Shown here in pieces: positions 62,070 through 64,000 of a stretch of 64,000 nt of DNA. The position numbers were made by a program, and so were the translations under genes. The DNA is from Nonomuraea spiralis (GTDB lineage Bacteria; Actinomycetota; Actinomycetes; Streptosporangiales; Streptosporangiaceae). The DNA lies in NCBI RefSeq assembly GCF_014648435.1, contig NZ_BMRC01000009.1, positions 124,001 through 188,000 of the forward strand, written 5' to 3'. Every line of letters begins with the position of its first letter. The first letter of the stretch is position 1. The notes under the pieces were generated by a model, which was not told where the DNA came from, did not search any database, and was given only the letters and a program-made list of their open reading frames with translations.

Positions 62070-63681
62070 GCACGACGCCGCTCCCGGACGCCCCCGCGGC
62101 GTGACCAGGCGGCAGGCGCTGGGCATCGGCGGCGCGCTCGGGATCATGGCGGCCACCGGGCTCGGCACCTCGGCCGCGCTGGCCCGCCGCCCGTCGGTCA
62201 CCGGCGCCGAGCTGCGCAGCGAGCTGCCGCTGCCGCCGCCGTTCCGGGTGCCGCTGCCGATCCCCGCCGTGCTGGCGCCGGCCGGCACCTCCGGCGGCGC
62301 CGACCGCTACGAGATCGTCCAGCGCGAGACGACCCTGGAGATCCTGCCCGGCGTCCGGACCCGGGCCTGGACGTACGGGGGCACGTTGCCCGGCCCGACG
62401 ATCGAGGCGCGCCGCGGCCGGCCGATCACCGTGACCCACCGCAACGACCTGCCCGTGCCGACCGTCGTGCACCTGCACGGCGGGCGCACCCCGGCGGACT
62501 CCGACGGCTACCCGACCGACCTCGTGCTGCCCGAGGGCTGGACCGAGCCCACGATGGGCCACGGCTCCGGCCACGGCATGGGGAACATGCGCGACCCGCA
62601 CGCGGTGCTGAGCCGGCGGACGAGGGACTACACCTTCCCCATGGACCAGCGGCCGACGCTGCTGTGGTACCACGACCACCGGATGGACTTCACCGCCCCG
62701 GCGATCTGGCGGGGCCTGGCCGGGCTGCAGATCGTCCGCGACGACGCCGAGGAGGCCCTGGGCCTGCCCTCGGGGTCACGCGAACTGCCCCTCATGATCG
62801 CCGACCGGGCCTTCACCGCCGAGGGCGAGCTGGCCTACCCCGCGCTCGACCCCACCCTGCGGGAGCGGCCGGGCGTGCTGGAACCGTACCTCGCCGGGGT
62901 GCTCGGCGACGTGATCCTGGTCAACGGCGCACCCTGGCCCGTGCACGAGGTCGACGCGGCCCGCCACCGGCTGCGCATCCTGAACGCCTCCAACGCCCGG
63001 CACTACGAGCTGGAAGCCGTCCTCGACGACGGGCGCCGGCTCGACCTCGTCCAGATCGGCGCCGACCAGGGGCTGCTCGCGGCCCCCGTCGTCCACCGGC
63101 TGCTGCCGATCGCGCCGGCCGAGCGCTACGACGTGGTCGTCGACTTCTCCGCCGTACCGGTCGGCGGCCTGGTCCGGATCGTCAACCGGCTCGGCTCCGG
63201 CCGTACCCGTGACGTCATGGCCTTCCGGGTCGCGCGCGCGGCGGCCGACGACAGCCGCGTCCCGCGTGTCCTGTCCGCCGACCTGCCCGGATGGCGCCGG
63301 GCCGACGCCGTACGGGTGCGCGACTTCTCCTTCCGCGCCGGGCAGCTCGACCACGGCCGCGGCTGGCTGATCGGCGGGCTGCCGTTCGACCCCGCGCGCT
63401 CCGACGTCACCGTCGGCCTCGGCGACGTCGAGGTGTGGCGGATGGTCGCCGACGTCCATCACCCCGTCCACCTGCACCTGGTCGGCTTCCGGGTGCTCTC
63501 GCGCAACGGCCGGCCTCCGCTGCCCCACGACGCGGGGCTCAAGGACACCGTCTCCCTGCGGCCCGGCGAGGCGGTGGAGATCATCACCCGGTTCGACGGC
63601 TACCGCGGCCGCTTCCTGTTCCACTGCCACAACGCCGAGCACGAGGACATGGCCATGATGGCCAACCTCCAGGTCGTCTGA
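62062..63681 (+). CDS. Multicopper oxidase (bilirubin oxidase/CotA type), Tat-exported
   Basis: A 539-residue oxidase with a Tat signal (VTRRQALGIGGALGIMAATG). Copper ligands are in VVHLHGGR, WYHDHRMDF, HPVHLHLVGF and HCHNAEHEDMAMM. It probably oxidises phenolic or tetrapyrrole-like compounds or metal ions outside the cell. It differs clearly from the oxidase at 45111-46556 in domain spacing. It is coupled to the membrane protein upstream and followed by a flavoprotein. Confidence 0.93.
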   Translation: MREHDAAPGRPRGVTRRQALGIGGALGIMAATGLGTSAALARRPSVTGAELRSELPLPPPFRVPLPIPAVLAPAGTSGGADRYEIVQRETTLEILPGVRTRAWTYGGTLPGPTIEARRGRPITVTHRNDLPVPTVVHLHGGRTPADSDGYPTDLVLPEGWTEPTMGHGSGHGMGNMRDPHAVLSRRTRDYTFPMDQRPTLLWYHDHRMDFTAPAIWRGLAGLQIVRDDAEEALGLPSGSRELPLMIADRAFTAEGELAYPALDPTLRERPGVLEPYLAGVLGDVILVNGAPWPVHEVDAARHRLRILNASNARHYELEAVLDDGRRLDLVQIGADQGLLAAPVVHRLLPIAPAERYDVVVDFSAVPVGGLVRIVNRLGSGRTRDVMAFRVARAAADDSRVPRVLSADLPGWRRADAVRVRDFSFRAGQLDHGRGWLIGGLPFDPARSDVTVGLGDVEVWRMVADVHHPVHLHLVGFRVLSRNGRPPLPHDAGLKDTVSLRPGEAVEIITRFDGYRGRFLFHCHNAEHEDMAMMANLQVV

Positions 63682-63724
63682 CCGCGTCGTCTGACCGCTC
63701 ACCCCGTTCACGAGGAGCATCCCC

Positions 63725-64000
63725 ATGGCCGCCGACCCCGGCGTCGTCATCATCGGCGCGAGCCTGGCAGGCGCCCAGGCCGCCCGCGCACTGCGGCTCG
63801 ACCACTGCTACGACGGGCCGATCACGCTCGTCGGCGACGAGAACCACCTGCCCTACCAGCGTCCCGCGCTGTCCAAGGGCTACCTTCTCGGCACCATCGA
63901 GCCCGGCGAGCTCGACGTCCTGGAACCGCGCTTCTACGCCGACCAGGACGTCACCCTGGCCCTCGGCGCCCCAGCCACCGCGCTCGACCTGGACGCCCGC
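63725..64000 (+). CDS. Ferredoxin reductase-like FAD oxidoreductase, partial
   Basis: Only the first 92 codons are in the window. They show the FAD dinucleotide motif VVIIGASLAGAQAARALR and LPYQRPALSKGYLLG, typical of rhodocoxin/putidaredoxin reductase-like enzymes. It follows the oxidase by 43 nt, with GAGGAG upstream of the ATG, and likely belongs to the same operon. It may transfer electrons from NAD(P)H to a ferredoxin. Confidence 0.88.
   Translation, partial: MAADPGVVIIGASLAGAQAARALRLDHCYDGPITLVGDENHLPYQRPALSKGYLLGTIEPGELDVLEPRFYADQDVTLALGAPATALDLDAR

Overview
The window is very GC-rich throughout and densely packed, with many ATGA/GTGA stop-start overlaps, GTG and TTG starts, ABC sugar importers with no ATPase gene beside them, ROK, PadR, HxlR and GbsR regulators, and a high-affinity actinobacterial [NiFe]-hydrogenase. 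This points to a filamentous actinomycete, perhaps of the Streptosporangiales (Nonomuraea or Streptosporangium type). The taxonomic placement is inferred. No tRNA, rRNA, CRISPR array or insertion sequence was recognised.

Layout. 1-4879 (minus): a sugar-import operon with a ROK repressor, two permeases, a binding lipoprotein and a cytoplasmic GH15 glucosidase cut by the window edge. 4976-13505: a second ROK regulator, divergent from a GH20 hexosaminidase, a secreted phospholipase-D-like protein and a second binding protein/permease set. 13546-16556: a secreted 5'-nucleotidase-like phosphatase and a membrane-anchored alpha/beta hydrolase behind a 37-bp nested palindrome. 16796-18971: a cytochrome P450, a 21-codon gene whose peptide ends in AWFIW, and a SAM methyltransferase. 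This looks like an atropopeptide (tryptorubin-like) RiPP cluster and is the most exciting system here; the precursor is too short for ordinary gene calling.

19422-29322: a translationally coupled exopolysaccharide operon (sugar-phosphate transferase, O-antigen ligase/polymerase, MurJ/Wzx-like flippase, deacetylase, two GT4 glycosyltransferases, Wzz-like chain-length protein, GNAT-fold protein) with a convergent GH26-like secreted hydrolase at the end. 29467-38591 (plus) and 38599-42784 (minus): a complete group 1h/5 [NiFe]-hydrogenase locus with structural subunits, endopeptidase, HypA, C, D, E and F, NifU-like and DUF5947 proteins and two very small proteins. The minus-strand half carries a PadR regulator, a second HypC-like protein and two GmhA-like SIS proteins with differently eroded metal sites. 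HypB is not in the window.

42986-53748: mixed housekeeping and accessory genes: isochorismatase-fold protein, two MFS exporters, multicopper oxidase, ZIP transporter, glutamate dehydrogenase, GNAT, SRPBCC protein, membrane-tethered HTH protein and a threonine-dehydratase-like PLP enzyme. 53769-59145: a CHAT-domain protease-like protein with a small partner, a GbsR/MarR regulator and a divergent DUF4097 protein separated by a palindrome-rich control region. 59166-64000: HxlR and a quinone oxidoreductase, then LysR divergent from a membrane protein, a Tat-exported multicopper oxidase and a truncated ferredoxin-reductase-like flavoprotein.
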